From Bacillota bacterium (GTDB lineage: Bacteria > Bacillota > Clostridia > Tissierellales > Peptoniphilaceae): DNA of 64,000 nucleotides. Of the stretch, positions 51,028-59,817 are shown one piece after another. The first letter of the stretch is position 1. Each line of letters begins with the position of its first letter. The position numbers were made by a program, and so were the translations under genes. Below the pieces are notes generated by a model. That model ran no database searches. It saw nothing but the letters and a program-made list of their open reading frames with translations, and was not told the DNA's origin. The DNA is taken from the NCBI GenBank assembly GCA_023442775.1, contig JAEZXH010000008.1, positions 1 to 64,000 on the forward strand. Direction: 5' to 3'.

Positions 51028-52002
51028 ATGAACCATCTCGTAGAATTTGATCATGTGCATACCTACTTCTTCACCGACGAAGGAGTCGTCAAGAGCGTCA
51101 ACGGTGTGAGCTTCACCATCGACGAGGGAAAGACCGTCGCCGTGGTGGGGGAGAGTGGCTGCGGAAAGTCTGTGACCGCCCTCTCCCTCATGGGCCTCGT
51201 CCCGGCACCACAGGGGCGTATCGTCGAGGGAAAGATTCTCTTTGAAGGCAAAAACCTCTTGGACCTCTCCGAGGAGGAGCGCCGCGCCCTTCGTGGCCAC
51301 GCCATGGCGATGATCTTCCAAGAGCCGATGACGAGCCTCAATCCCACCCTAAAGATCGGCCTTCAGATGATGGAGGTCCTTCCAAAAACCATGGGAAAAG
51401 AGGAGAAGAGAACCATCGCCAAGGAGATGCTTGAGCGGGTGGAGATTCACGACGCCGACGCGGTGTTGAAGAGCTATCCCTTTGAACTCTCTGGGGGGAT
51501 GCGCCAGCGGGTCATGATTGCCATGGGACTACTCAACCGGCCGAAGCTTCTCATCGCCGACGAGCCGACGACGGCGTTAGACGTGACGGTGCAAGCCCAG
51601 GTCTTGGAGCTTATGAATCGATTGCAGAAAAACTTTGGCACGGCGATTCTTCTCATCACCCACGACCTCGGCGTCGTGGCCCACATGGCCGATGAGGTGG
51701 TGGTCATGTATGCGGGGCGCGTCGTGGAACGAGGGATGGTGGAGGATCTCTTCGACCGTCCCCTTCACCCCTACACCAAGGGCCTCTTAAAGGCTCGTCC
51801 CACCCTCGGCGAAGAGCAGGAGCGCCTCTTTAACATCGAGGGCAGCGTCCCCAATCCCATCGATTTGCCCGAGGCCTGCGCCTTTTACGACCGCTGTCCC
51901 TACCGGATGGAGAAGTGCCTTGAGATGGTCCCGCCGGAAATCTGCATGGGCAAAGGACATGGGGTCTCCTGCCGACTCTATGATGAGGAGGTGCAATCAT
52001 GA
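51028..52002 (+). CDS. Peptide ABC transporter ATPase, DppD/OppD type
   Basis: 324-residue ATPase: Walker A GESGCGKS (about 45), LSGGMRQRVMIAMGL signature, Walker B LLIADEPTTALD. The C-terminal extension includes the four-cysteine segment ACAFYDRCPYRMEKC...CMGKGHGVSC, typical of oligopeptide-transporter ATPases and a likely [4Fe-4S] or structural site. ATG 51028 follows AGAGGAGGTAGT. It overlaps the next ATPase gene (ATGA). Confidence 0.94.
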   Translation: MNHLVEFDHVHTYFFTDEGVVKSVNGVSFTIDEGKTVAVVGESGCGKSVTALSLMGLVPAPQGRIVEGKILFEGKNLLDLSEEERRALRGHAMAMIFQEPMTSLNPTLKIGLQMMEVLPKTMGKEEKRTIAKEMLERVEIHDADAVLKSYPFELSGGMRQRVMIAMGLLNRPKLLIADEPTTALDVTVQAQVLELMNRLQKNFGTAILLITHDLGVVAHMADEVVVMYAGRVVERGMVEDLFDRPLHPYTKGLLKARPTLGEEQERLFNIEGSVPNPIDLPEACAFYDRCPYRMEKCLEMVPPEICMGKGHGVSCRLYDEEVQS

Positions 52003-52883
52003 GTGAACTCCTCGAGGTCAAGCACCTCACCAAGCGCTTTGTCACACGCAAGAGCCTCTTTCAACCAAAAAAGGAACTCCTCGCCGTCGACGACGTGAGT
52101 TTTTCCCTGGAAGCGGGGAAGACCCTCGGCATCGTCGGGGAGAGTGGCTCGGGAAAATCCACCTTGGCCCGGTGCGTCATGCGCCTCTACGATGACGTGG
52201 AGGGCACAATTCTCCTCCAAGGAGAGGACATCACCCGCCTCTCCCAGCGACAGCTGCGGCCCTACCGCAAGAAGATGCAGATGGTCTTCCAAGATCCATT
52301 TAGCTCCCTCAACCCTCGGATGAGCGCCCAGGAGATCGTGGAAGAAACCCTCTACAATCAAGGGGTAGGGGACGGAAAAGAACGGCGAGAGCGGGCCCTT
52401 GAGACCATGGAGCTCTGCGGTCTCTCCCGCTATCACGCCACCCGCTTTCCCCACGAGTTCTCCGGGGGCCAACGCCAGCGCCTCGCCATTGCACGGGCCT
52501 TTGTGAGCCGCCCCGACCTCGTCATCTGCGACGAGCCCACGAGTGCCCTCGACGTCTCCATTCAGGCCCAGATCATCAACCTCCTTATGGACCTGCAAGA
52601 GGAGATGGGCCTCTCCTACCTCTTCATCTCCCACGACCTCGCCGTGGTGGAACACATCGCCCAAGAGGTGGCAGTGATGTATCGCGGGCGCGTCGTGGAA
52701 CAGGGGCCTCGAGAGGTCATCTTCCAAGACCCGCGCCACGCCTACACGAAAAGGCTCCTCGCCGCCATTCCTCCCAACCACCCGAGAGAGGCGCGCCATC
52801 TCCTTCCCGATATGGATCCCGTCTCCACGGAAGGAGAACTTGTTGAAGTTGCCCCAGGACACCTCCTCAGAGTGCTCCCCTAG
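51999..52883 (+). CDS. Peptide ABC transporter ATPase, DppF/OppF type
   Basis: 294-residue ATPase: Walker A GESGSGKSTLARC (about 48), FSGGQRQRLAIARAF, DEPTSALDVSIQAQ. It is shorter than most OppF proteins (about 305-335) because the C-terminal cysteine cluster found in DppD is missing; the protein ends soon after the oligopeptide/dipeptide-type C-terminal start. It works as a heterodimer with the previous ATPase. Confidence 0.93.
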   Translation: MSELLEVKHLTKRFVTRKSLFQPKKELLAVDDVSFSLEAGKTLGIVGESGSGKSTLARCVMRLYDDVEGTILLQGEDITRLSQRQLRPYRKKMQMVFQDPFSSLNPRMSAQEIVEETLYNQGVGDGKERRERALETMELCGLSRYHATRFPHEFSGGQRQRLAIARAFVSRPDLVICDEPTSALDVSIQAQIINLLMDLQEEMGLSYLFISHDLAVVEHIAQEVAVMYRGRVVEQGPREVIFQDPRHAYTKRLLAAIPPNHPREARHLLPDMDPVSTEGELVEVAPGHLLRVLP

Positions 52884-52896
52884 GGGCACTTTTCTT
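52869..52896 (+). terminator. Terminator of the peptide transporter operon
   Basis: AGTGCTCCCC and GGGGCACT (52871-52890) form a stem with one bulged T, followed by TTTTCTTTT; it begins before the stop codon of the last ATPase gene. Confidence 0.75.
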
Positions 52897-52931
52897 TTGT
52901 TGTCGTAAAATAAAAAAGATGGGCATTTGTG

Positions 52932-52987
52932 TTGTGAAGAGAGGAGATGGTGGGTATACTAGAGGAAGAAAAATTAGTCAAACCTAA
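52932..52987 (+). promoter_or_regulatory. Metal-transporter promoter with DtxR/MntR-type box
   Basis: TTGTGA 52932-52937 and TATACT 52955-52960 are 17 bp apart. TTAGTCAAACCTAA at 52974-52987, just downstream of the expected start, is an inverted TTAG-N6-CTAA repeat of the DtxR/MntR kind. The regulator encoded at the end of this operon is the likely binder, giving metal-dependent autoregulation. Confidence 0.68.
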
Positions 52988-53001
52988 AAATGGAGGTTAT
53001 C

Positions 53002-53943
53002 ATGAAACGATTCAAACCCTTTGCGGTCTTTGCATTTGTCCTTCTTCTCGGAGGGCTCCTCGTCGGCTGTGGAAATAAGGAAGGTTCCGCTCCTGCAGAA
53101 GAAGGCGGGAAGAAAAAGGTCACGGTGAGTACGAGTTTTCTCGAGGACATGGTCCACGAACTCGCCGGGGACCTCGTCGACATCAACGTCATCATCCCTC
53201 GTGGGGAGGACCCCCACCTCTACGTGGCGAAGCCCGAAGACCTGAAGAAGGTCCAAGAGGCGGATCTCGTCCTCTATCACGGGCTCCACTTCGAGGGCAA
53301 GATGGGGCAGATTCTCGACAAGGTCGGCAAGCCCGTCACCGCAGAATTTACGAAGGAAGACGTGGGCACCATGGAAGAGGATGACGCCGTCGTGGAAGAT
53401 CCCCACTTCTGGTTCTCCATCCCCCTCTATAAGAAGGCCACGGAAGAGGCGGCAAAGAACCTCGAAGAGCTCCTTCCCGAAAAGAAAGACGTCATCGAGG
53501 AAAATCTCACCCGCTACCTCGGGGAACTCGACGCCTTGGAACAAGAGGCGAAGGCCAGCATCGACAGCATCCCGAAGGAGAGTCGCATCCTCATCACTCC
53601 CCACGATGCCTTTAACTACTTCTCCCGCGCCTTCGGCGTAGAGGTTCACGCGCCTCAAGGGGTGAGCACCGACTCGGAAGTCGCTGGCGCAGATATTGAC
53701 AAGACCGTGGACGTCATCGTCTCCCACAAGGTGAAGGCCATCTTTGCCGAATCTACCACGGACCCGGCGCGGATGGAAAAACTCCGGGAAGCCTGTGCGA
53801 AGAAGGGCGTCGACGTCACCGTGGTCAAAGGGGAAGGGAAGGAACTCCTCTCCGACTCCTTGGCTCCCAAGGGACAAGATGGGGACACCTACATCTCCAT
53901 GGTGCGCCACAACGTGAAATTGATGGAAGAATACATGAAGTGA
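53002..53943 (+). CDS. Mn/Zn ABC transporter substrate-binding lipoprotein
   Basis: 313-residue cluster A-I binding protein (ZnuA/MntA/TroA type). Lipobox LVGC at about residue 20. Metal ligands are expected at H in GEDPHLYVAKPED (about 72), the His in EDPHFWFS (about 136), the Glu/His in PHDAFNYFSRAFG (about 200) and an acidic residue near AESTTD (about 255). There is no long His-rich loop, which slightly favours Mn over Zn; the linked MntR-like regulator points the same way. ATG 53002 follows TGGAGG. Confidence 0.9.
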   Translation: MKRFKPFAVFAFVLLLGGLLVGCGNKEGSAPAEEGGKKKVTVSTSFLEDMVHELAGDLVDINVIIPRGEDPHLYVAKPEDLKKVQEADLVLYHGLHFEGKMGQILDKVGKPVTAEFTKEDVGTMEEDDAVVEDPHFWFSIPLYKKATEEAAKNLEELLPEKKDVIEENLTRYLGELDALEQEAKASIDSIPKESRILITPHDAFNYFSRAFGVEVHAPQGVSTDSEVAGADIDKTVDVIVSHKVKAIFAESTTDPARMEKLREACAKKGVDVTVVKGEGKELLSDSLAPKGQDGDTYISMVRHNVKLMEEYMK

Positions 53944-53949
53944 GAAAGA

Positions 53950-54660
53950 ATGAAGACAGTCATTGACATCGAAGATTTAACTATGGCCTATGGGGACAAG
54001 GCGATTCTCGTCGACGTGGACCTCTCTCTCTACGAGGGGAGCCGCACCGCCATCGTCGGTCCAAACGGAGCGGGAAAGTCCACCCTCTTAAAGGGGATTA
54101 TGGGGCTCTTGAAGCCCCTCTCCGGCTCTGTGCTCCTCTGGGGGAAGCCCTATGAAGAGGTCTACAAACGGGTGGCCTACATTCCCCAAACCGGGGCGGT
54201 GAATTGGAATTTCCCGACGACGGTGGAGGATGTGGTCCTCATGGGTCGCTACGCCCATCGCGGGATCTTTCAAAGGCCCACGAAGGAAGACAAAGAGATG
54301 GTGGAAAATGCCATCCTCGAGATGGGACTTGAAGAGGTGCGAAAACACCAAATCTCCCAACTCTCTGGAGGTCAGAAGCAGCGGGTCTTCTTCGCCCGCG
54401 CCCTCTGCCAAGATGCGGATCTCTACCTTATGGACGAACCCCTCGCTGGGGTGGACATCAAGACGGAGAAGGTGATCATGGAGAAACTTCTCACCTTCCA
54501 ATCCCAGGGAAAGACCTCCATCGTCGTCCACCACGACTTGCATACCGTCGACGAGTACTTCGACCGTGCCCTTCTCATCAACCGAGGAGTCATCGCCGAG
54601 GGACCCGTGGAGGAGGCCCTGTCGAAGGAGAACTTGGAACGGGCCTTCATGGAGGTGTGA
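53950..54660 (+). CDS. Mn/Zn ABC transporter ATP-binding protein
   Basis: 236-residue ATPase: Walker A GPNGAGKSTLLKG (about 38), the family-typical AYIPQTGAVNWNFPTTVEDVVLMGRY, signature LSGGQKQRVFFARAL and Walker B LYLMDEPLAGVD. It sits 6 bp after the binding-protein gene. The NWNFPTTV segment is characteristic of manganese/zinc/iron transporter ATPases. Confidence 0.93.
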   Translation: MKTVIDIEDLTMAYGDKAILVDVDLSLYEGSRTAIVGPNGAGKSTLLKGIMGLLKPLSGSVLLWGKPYEEVYKRVAYIPQTGAVNWNFPTTVEDVVLMGRYAHRGIFQRPTKEDKEMVENAILEMGLEEVRKHQISQLSGGQKQRVFFARALCQDADLYLMDEPLAGVDIKTEKVIMEKLLTFQSQGKTSIVVHHDLHTVDEYFDRALLINRGVIAEGPVEEALSKENLERAFMEV

Positions 54661-54661
54661 C

Positions 54662-55531
54662 GTGGGACTTTGGAACTATTCCTATGGGGTCATTGCCCTG
54701 GGGACCGGGCTTCTGGCCCTCGCCTCGGCGGTGGCGGGATGCGTCACCGTGGAGCGGGGGAGGGGTCTCATCGGAGACGCCTTGGGCCACTCCACCTTCC
54801 CCGGGGTCATCATCGCCTTTATGGTCCTCTCCTCGAGAAATGTCACCGGTCTCATGGTGGGCAGTGCTCTCGCCGCCATCGTCGCCACCTGGGTCATTGG
54901 ATGGCTCGGGGAGGATCGACGGATGGAAAAGGACGGGGTCCTCGCCATCGTCTTGTCGGGGTTCTTTGGCCTCGGCCTCGTCTTAAAGAGTTACATCTCG
55001 GGAAACGCCGCCTACCAAGGCGCTACCCAAGCGGGACTCTCAAGTTACATCTTTGGACAGGCGGCCTATATCTTGGAGAGAGATGTGCTCCTCATCAGCG
55101 CCGTCGCCATCGTCGTCCTGGCGCTTCTCGGGGTCTTCTACCGACCCTTGAGCATCTTTCTCTTTGACGACACCTACGCCGAGACTGTGGGGATTTCCAG
55201 TCGCGCCATGGAGGCCTTGATCCTCGGGGTGATGATTGCCCTCATTAGCGTCGGCCTCAAAGTCGTCGGGGCCATTCTCATCTCGAGTTTTCTCATCATC
55301 CCCGCGGTGAGCGCAAAACTCTGGACGAAGACCTTCCCGAGGACCATGGCCCTGGCGGCAGTCTTTGCCGTTGCGAGCTCTCTCGTGGGCTCGGCGATTT
55401 CCATGGTGGTTCCCGGCATGAGTACCGGGCCTGTCATCGTCCTCATCATGGGGTCCTTGGCGCTTGTAAGTCTCTTTGTGAGCCCCAACGGCATCTTGGC
55501 GAGCCGTCGTCGAAGGGAGGCCTTGAAATGA
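54662..55531 (+). CDS. Mn/Zn ABC transporter permease 1
   Basis: 289-residue ABC-3 family permease with eight to nine membrane helices. Start GTG 54662 lies 1 bp after the ATPase stop with GGAGG in the end of that gene; an upstream in-frame ATG would overlap the ATPase by about 100 bp and is rejected. ERGRGLIGDALGHSTFPGVIIAF is the family's conserved cytoplasmic turn. It overlaps the second permease gene by 4 bp. Confidence 0.92.
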   Translation: MGLWNYSYGVIALGTGLLALASAVAGCVTVERGRGLIGDALGHSTFPGVIIAFMVLSSRNVTGLMVGSALAAIVATWVIGWLGEDRRMEKDGVLAIVLSGFFGLGLVLKSYISGNAAYQGATQAGLSSYIFGQAAYILERDVLLISAVAIVVLALLGVFYRPLSIFLFDDTYAETVGISSRAMEALILGVMIALISVGLKVVGAILISSFLIIPAVSAKLWTKTFPRTMALAAVFAVASSLVGSAISMVVPGMSTGPVIVLIMGSLALVSLFVSPNGILASRRRREALK

Positions 55532-56637
55532 TTGCGATTCTTCTCGTTCTCATCGTCGTCAGCCTCTCCTGCGCCCTTCCCGGCGTCTTTCTCTACCAAC
55601 GGCGTCAGAGCATGATCACCGACGCCATCTCCCACGCAGTACTCCTTGGGATCGTCCTCGCCTTTTTCCTCGTGAAGGACCTGAACTCACCGCTTCTCTT
55701 TCTAGGTGCAGGCCTCTTTGGACTCTTGACGGTCCTCGCCATTGAAGCGGTAATACGTACGAACCTCGTCGCCCGGGAAAATGCCTCGGGGATTGTCTTT
55801 CCCCTCTTTTTCTCCCTGGCGGTGATTCTCATCTCCCGGTACGCCCGAGGGGCCCATTTGGACACGGACATGGTCCTCATGGGGGAGGTCATCCTCGCCC
55901 CCTTGGACACCCTCCACGTTCTTGGGATGGACCTTCCCAGGAAATTTTTCGAAGGACTCGTCCTCCTTCTCGTCAACAGCGCCTTCATCGGCCTCTTCTA
56001 TCGCGAGCTGAAGATGATGACCTTTCACGAGGAGTACGCCCGCCTTCAGGGGATTCGGGTCTCCCTCCTCTCGGCGGCGCTCATGGCCCTTGTGAGTCTC
56101 ACGGCGGTGGTGAGTTTTGACGCCGTCGGGGCGATTCTCGTCATCTCCTTTATGATTGCACCGGCGGCGGCTGGGGCCTTCTTCGCCAAGAGTTTGTGGG
56201 AGAATCTCCTCATCTCGAGCCTGTTTGCCATCGTCGATGCGGTGATTGGAACGGCTCTCGGGTGGCACTACAACGTCAATATTGCGGGGATGTGCGCCTT
56301 TGTGGGCCTTCTCCTCGTCCTTCTTTGCTTCCTCTTCCACCGGGATGGGCCGGCGATGCGGCTGCTCCTCAAGCGGCGGAGAAAGACCATGTTTTACGAG
56401 GAACTCTTCATCCTCCACTTGGGCCACCACGCCAAGAGTCCCCACGCCCTTCGAGAACTTGGACGGGAGAGCATCGCCTCCCACATCCATTGGAGCGACG
56501 CGCGTCTTGAGACCATCTCCCGTCGTTTGAGTGGTCGCGATGAGGTGCGCCTCGAGGCGGGGCTCTACACCTTGACTGAAAAGGGGTGGGAGAGATTTCA
56601 TCGCCTTGAAAAACGCTACCCAGGAGGCGGCCAATGA
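55528..56637 (+). CDS. Mn/Zn ABC transporter permease 2 with C-terminal winged-helix extension
   Basis: 369-residue protein: an ABC-3 permease (about 1-275, QRRQSMITDAISHAVLLGIVLAF) followed by a cytosolic segment of about 85 residues. The tail (RRRKTMFYEELFILHLGHHA ... HIHWSDARLETISRRLSGRDEVRLEAGLYTLTEKGWERFHRLEKR) looks like a winged-helix domain of the kind found in DtxR-like regulators. Similar extensions occur in some TroD/MntD proteins. It may sense metal or DNA near the membrane (inference). It overlaps the regulator gene by 4 bp. Confidence 0.9.
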   Translation: MIAILLVLIVVSLSCALPGVFLYQRRQSMITDAISHAVLLGIVLAFFLVKDLNSPLLFLGAGLFGLLTVLAIEAVIRTNLVARENASGIVFPLFFSLAVILISRYARGAHLDTDMVLMGEVILAPLDTLHVLGMDLPRKFFEGLVLLLVNSAFIGLFYRELKMMTFHEEYARLQGIRVSLLSAALMALVSLTAVVSFDAVGAILVISFMIAPAAAGAFFAKSLWENLLISSLFAIVDAVIGTALGWHYNVNIAGMCAFVGLLLVLLCFLFHRDGPAMRLLLKRRRKTMFYEELFILHLGHHAKSPHALRELGRESIASHIHWSDARLETISRRLSGRDEVRLEAGLYTLTEKGWERFHRLEKRYPGGGQ

Positions 56638-57248
56638 GTCCCCATCAAGAGGACTATTTAAAGGCCATCTACGAGGACGTGAAGCGCTTTGGCCATTCCT
56701 CGAATAAGTCCCTCGCCGAAGAACTGGGCCACGCCCCGGCCTCGGTGACGGGGATGGTGAAACGCCTTGTAGAAGAGGGGCTCATTCGTCGGGAGAAGAC
56801 GAAGATTCTCCTTACAAACGAGGGAACAGCTCTCGCAGAAGAACTCCTGCGCCGCCATCGGCTCTGGGAGGTCTTTCTCGTCAAAACCCTGGGCTATGAC
56901 CCCGACGAGGTCCATCCCCTCGCCGAGGAGCTGGAACACGTCAGCGACAAACGCCTCTTGGATCGCCTCGATGATTTTTTGCACCACCCGGCGTGTTGTC
57001 CCCACGGCAGTCCCATCCTCGGGCGGGGGACTGGGAGGACTCTTTCGCTACGAGAGTTGAATCTTGGGAAAAGGGCCACCATCAGTCGCATCGACGACCG
57101 CCACACCGACTTTTCCTCCCTCGCAAGTCTTGGCCTCGGCCTTGGGACCGAGGTGGTGCGGCTCTCCGAGGAAGAGTTTTTCATCGGAGAGGAAAAGACC
57201 AACCTCTCAGCCTTTCTCGACGACCTCTTCGTGGAAGAAATCCCTTGA
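56634..57248 (+). CDS. mntR: DtxR/MntR-family metal-dependent repressor with FeoA/SH3-like domain
   Basis: 204-residue regulator. N-terminal winged HTH starts SPHQEDYLKAIYEDVKRFGH and includes SLAEELGHAPASVTGMVKRL (about 25-45). The dimerisation/metal domain has HPLAEELEHVSD and HHPACCPHGSPI (about 112-123), where Glu, His and Cys ligands are expected. The C-terminal FeoA-like SH3 domain is about 135-204. Last gene of the metal-transport operon. A DtxR-type box lies at the operon promoter. Confidence 0.9.
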   Translation: MSPHQEDYLKAIYEDVKRFGHSSNKSLAEELGHAPASVTGMVKRLVEEGLIRREKTKILLTNEGTALAEELLRRHRLWEVFLVKTLGYDPDEVHPLAEELEHVSDKRLLDRLDDFLHHPACCPHGSPILGRGTGRTLSLRELNLGKRATISRIDDRHTDFSSLASLGLGLGTEVVRLSEEEFFIGEEKTNLSAFLDDLFVEEIP

Positions 57249-57254
57249 TTTTTC

Positions 57255-57283
57255 TTGTCATGCACCCTTGAAGTCGGTACAAT
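57255..57283 (+). promoter_or_regulatory. Promoter of the lipoprotein gene
   Basis: TTGTCA 57255-57260 and TACAAT 57278-57283, 17 bp apart, 21 bp before the start codon. Confidence 0.78.
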
Positions 57284-57304
57284 AGCTACAGAAAGGGTGA
57301 TTGC

Positions 57305-58399
57305 ATGAAAGGGAAACGGATTGTGTGGCTCCTCGGGACGAGTCTTCTCCTCGGAGGTTGTGCCCAGGTTCAAGATGTCATCAAACAACTTCCCCTCCCC
57401 GCTCGTGTGGAGGAAGTGGTGACCCGTGAGCCAGAACCGGATCCAGTGATTGGGACGAAGACCTATGGGACCTTGCCGGGGCGGATGATTCTCGACTACG
57501 CTCCCCTCCCCGCGGAGGAGAACGGGCAGGAAGGAGAGGGGCAAGGCCAGAGCACCGATGGACAAGAGGCCACCTCTGCGGGAGGCTCCGACGAACTCAC
57601 CCAAGAGGAGAATACCGAGGTCTCTTCTGACGAGAGCCCCCAAGGGGGGGACGATGAGGCCACCGAGGACGGGGATGTCGAGGAGCAGGCTCCTGTGGAA
57701 GAAAAGCCTCTGAAAACCTCCTGGACTCGAGAGGAGATTGAGGAGATCCTCACTCCCCACGACACCCCGTTGGATCAGCTCAGTGAAGTGGGAGACTATC
57801 TCATCGACTACCACGACCAGGGCCACTGGGTTCGCGAGGCCCTCTTGAAGGACGGAGATCGGTACAATCACCCGATGGTGGAGGCGAAGATTCCCGAAGA
57901 ACTCGTGGTCATGGCCCGGGGCTACTTCTCCTATCTGACGAAGATGAACGACGCCCTCGCCGGCGAGCACGCCTTTGACAATCAGGAACTGGACCTCACC
58001 CTTTGCTACAGCTACCAATACGAGAATACGGATAACTTCATCTTTTATTATCGCGAGTACATGCCCAAGAGTCTTCTCACCACGGGAAATGAGGGCTTTG
58101 TCGTCCTCGATAAGAATGGAAAACTCGTCCACTACCTCTCCTTTGGACGCCGCAATCCCGTCGTCTTGTCCTTCACCCCTGCCTACGATCAAGAGACGGC
58201 AGAAAAACGGCTCTGGAAGCTCTTCAACAACCGTCTCCACGGCTACGTCGACGACTACGTCCTGACGGATCTCTACCTGAAGATTCCCGCCAACGGCGAC
58301 CTCGACCGAGCGCCAAAATCTCTGCGACCCAAGTGGCATGCAGAATTTCGCAGCCCTCTCCACTCCCACACCCAGACTCTCATCGATCCGGGAAAATAG
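57305..58399 (+). CDS. Predicted lipoprotein of unknown function
   Basis: 364-residue secreted protein with signal peptide and lipobox LGGC (Cys at about 19). A low-complexity acidic Gly/Gln/Glu/Ser/Asp linker (about 72-135) acts as a flexible spacer to a C-terminal globular domain (about 140-340) rich in Tyr, Asp and aromatic residues (YSYQYENTDNFIFYYREY, FVVLDKNGKLVHYLSFG). It is expected on the outer face of the membrane. No family is recognised. It has its own promoter and lies directly before tRNA-Thr. Confidence 0.78.
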   Translation: MKGKRIVWLLGTSLLLGGCAQVQDVIKQLPLPARVEEVVTREPEPDPVIGTKTYGTLPGRMILDYAPLPAEENGQEGEGQGQSTDGQEATSAGGSDELTQEENTEVSSDESPQGGDDEATEDGDVEEQAPVEEKPLKTSWTREEIEEILTPHDTPLDQLSEVGDYLIDYHDQGHWVREALLKDGDRYNHPMVEAKIPEELVVMARGYFSYLTKMNDALAGEHAFDNQELDLTLCYSYQYENTDNFIFYYREYMPKSLLTTGNEGFVVLDKNGKLVHYLSFGRRNPVVLSFTPAYDQETAEKRLWKLFNNRLHGYVDDYVLTDLYLKIPANGDLDRAPKSLRPKWHAEFRSPLHSHTQTLIDPGK

Positions 58400-58402
58400 G
58401 GC

Positions 58403-58431
58403 TTGCAAAACCTGTCGGTATGGTGTATCAT
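58403..58431 (+). promoter_or_regulatory. tRNA-Thr promoter
   Basis: TTGCAA 58403-58408 and TATCAT 58426-58431, 17 bp apart, 10 bp before the tRNA. Confidence 0.8.
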
Positions 58432-58441
58432 ATCGACATAT

Positions 58442-58517
58442 GCTACCGTGGCTCAGTTGGTAGAGCAGCAGATTCGTAACCTGCAGGTCGGGGGTTCAAG
58501 TCCCCCCGGTAGCTCCA
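58442..58517 (+). tRNA. tRNA-Thr (anticodon CGT)
   Basis: A 76-nt cloverleaf with encoded CCA. The acceptor GCTACCG/CGGTAGC is a perfect 7-bp stem with discriminator T. The anticodon loop is TTCGTAA with anticodon CGT (reads ACG), and the anticodon stem GCAGA/CCTGC has an A-C mismatch next to the loop. The T arm is GGGGGTTCAAGTCCCCC. Confidence 0.93.
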
Positions 58518-58521
58518 CATC

Positions 58522-58546
58522 GCTCCCCTTGTGGGAGCTTTTTTTA
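58522..58546 (+). terminator. Terminator after tRNA-Thr
   Basis: GCTCCC (58522-58527) pairs with GGGAGC (58533-58538), followed by seven T. Confidence 0.88.
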
Positions 58547-58572
58547 TGCAACAGAAGATGTGTATTCCCTGA

Positions 58573-58628
58573 TTGAAGAAGATGATTGGTAAAGATATAA
58601 TGGGAAGAAAGAGGTATTAATAACTACC
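58573..58628 (+). promoter_or_regulatory. Promoter and putative operator of the restriction-modification pair
   Basis: TTGAAG 58573-58578 and TATAAT 58596-58601 are 17 bp apart. GGTATTAATAACTACC at 58613-58628 is an imperfect palindrome (TATTAATA core, GGTA/TACC ends) just downstream. The methyltransferase carries an N-terminal ribbon-helix-helix-like segment that could bind here and autoregulate. Confidence 0.6.
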
Positions 58629-58647
58629 CAGAGGTGGGGAGGTAAAA

Positions 58648-59817
58648 GTGAGTCATATGAAACAGCTTCATCTAAGGGTGAGCGAGGATTTCTATAATCA
58701 AATCCAACATTTTTCAAAAGACATTGAAAAGTCTGTGCAAGATGTCATAAGGGAATCCTTAGCACTTTACATGTCAGATAGAAATAAAAAAATACAAAGA
58801 AGCAGGCCTCACAAGTTTACTTTTATTGACCTATTTGCCGGGATAGGAGGAATGCGAATTGCTTTTGAAAGTGCTGGCGGATGTTGCGTGTATTCGAATG
58901 AATGGAATAAATACAGCCAGCAAACCTATTTTGCAAATTTCGGGGAGCAACCGGATGGTGATATCACACATGTTGTAGCATCTGAAATACCTACACATGA
59001 TATCCTTGTTGCAGGGTTTCCTTGCCAACCATTTTCGATTGCGGGAGTCTCTAAAAAGAAGAGTTTAGGCATGGCCACAGGTTTTGAAGATAAAACTCAA
59101 GGAACACTTTTTTTTGATATTTGTAGAATTCTCAAGCACAAACGCCCAAAGGCATTTTTACTTGAGAATGTAAAAAATCTACGTAGTCATAATAAAGGGC
59201 GTACATTTGAGGTTATTCAGGAATCTCTGGATGAACTTGGGTATGAAGTGTTTTACGAAGTGTTAGACGGACAGAAATATGTACCTCAACACAGAGAAAG
59301 AATTTTCATTGTAGGTTTTGATCGGGAGAGATATGGAGAAGGAGTAGAATTTAAATTTACTCTCTCGCCACCAGACAAAAAGCCTGTAATGAAGGATATT
59401 CTAGAGTGTAGTGTCCCTGAAAAATACACTCTATCTGACAAACTCTGGACATACCTCCAGACTTATGCAGAAAAACACAAAGCCGCTGGGAATGGATTTG
59501 GTTACGGAATTGCACCATTAGATGGAGTTTCTCGGACGATGAGCGCCCGTTACTATAAGGATGGCTCTGAAATTCTTATTGAGCAGAAAGAGAAGAATCC
59601 ACGAAGGCTCACGCCACGAGAATGTGCAAGGTTACAGGGCTTTCCCGACGATTTTATAATCCCAGTCTCCGATACACAAGCATATAAACAGTTTGGGAAT
59701 TCCGTTGTCGTACCACTCATTGAAGACATTGCAAAGCTCATGATTAAAAAACTTGAGGACTTAGATGCGAGGCAGGATCTATTACAGATGGCTGGAGGGT
59801 TACGATATGATTTCTAA
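58648..59817 (+). CDS. DNA (cytosine-5) methyltransferase, EcoRII/Dcm-like, with N-terminal RHH-like domain
   Basis: 389-residue C5 methyltransferase. Motif I DLFAGIGGMRIAFE, motif IV GFPCQPFS with catalytic C126, motif VI ENVKNL, motif VIII QHRERIFIVGF, motif IX RRLTPRECARLQGFPDDF and motif X QFGNSVVVP. Residues 1-45 (LHLRVSEDFYNQIQHFSKDIEKSVQDVIRESLALYM) look like a ribbon-helix-helix DNA-binding domain. GTG 58648 fits the GGGGAGG better than ATG 58657. The partner nuclease suggests CCWGG recognition and protection. Base and codon use is far more AT-rich than around it, so it is acquired DNA. Confidence 0.92.
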   Translation: MSHMKQLHLRVSEDFYNQIQHFSKDIEKSVQDVIRESLALYMSDRNKKIQRSRPHKFTFIDLFAGIGGMRIAFESAGGCCVYSNEWNKYSQQTYFANFGEQPDGDITHVVASEIPTHDILVAGFPCQPFSIAGVSKKKSLGMATGFEDKTQGTLFFDICRILKHKRPKAFLLENVKNLRSHNKGRTFEVIQESLDELGYEVFYEVLDGQKYVPQHRERIFIVGFDRERYGEGVEFKFTLSPPDKKPVMKDILECSVPEKYTLSDKLWTYLQTYAEKHKAAGNGFGYGIAPLDGVSRTMSARYYKDGSEILIEQKEKNPRRLTPRECARLQGFPDDFIIPVSDTQAYKQFGNSVVVPLIEDIAKLMIKKLEDLDARQDLLQMAGGLRYDF

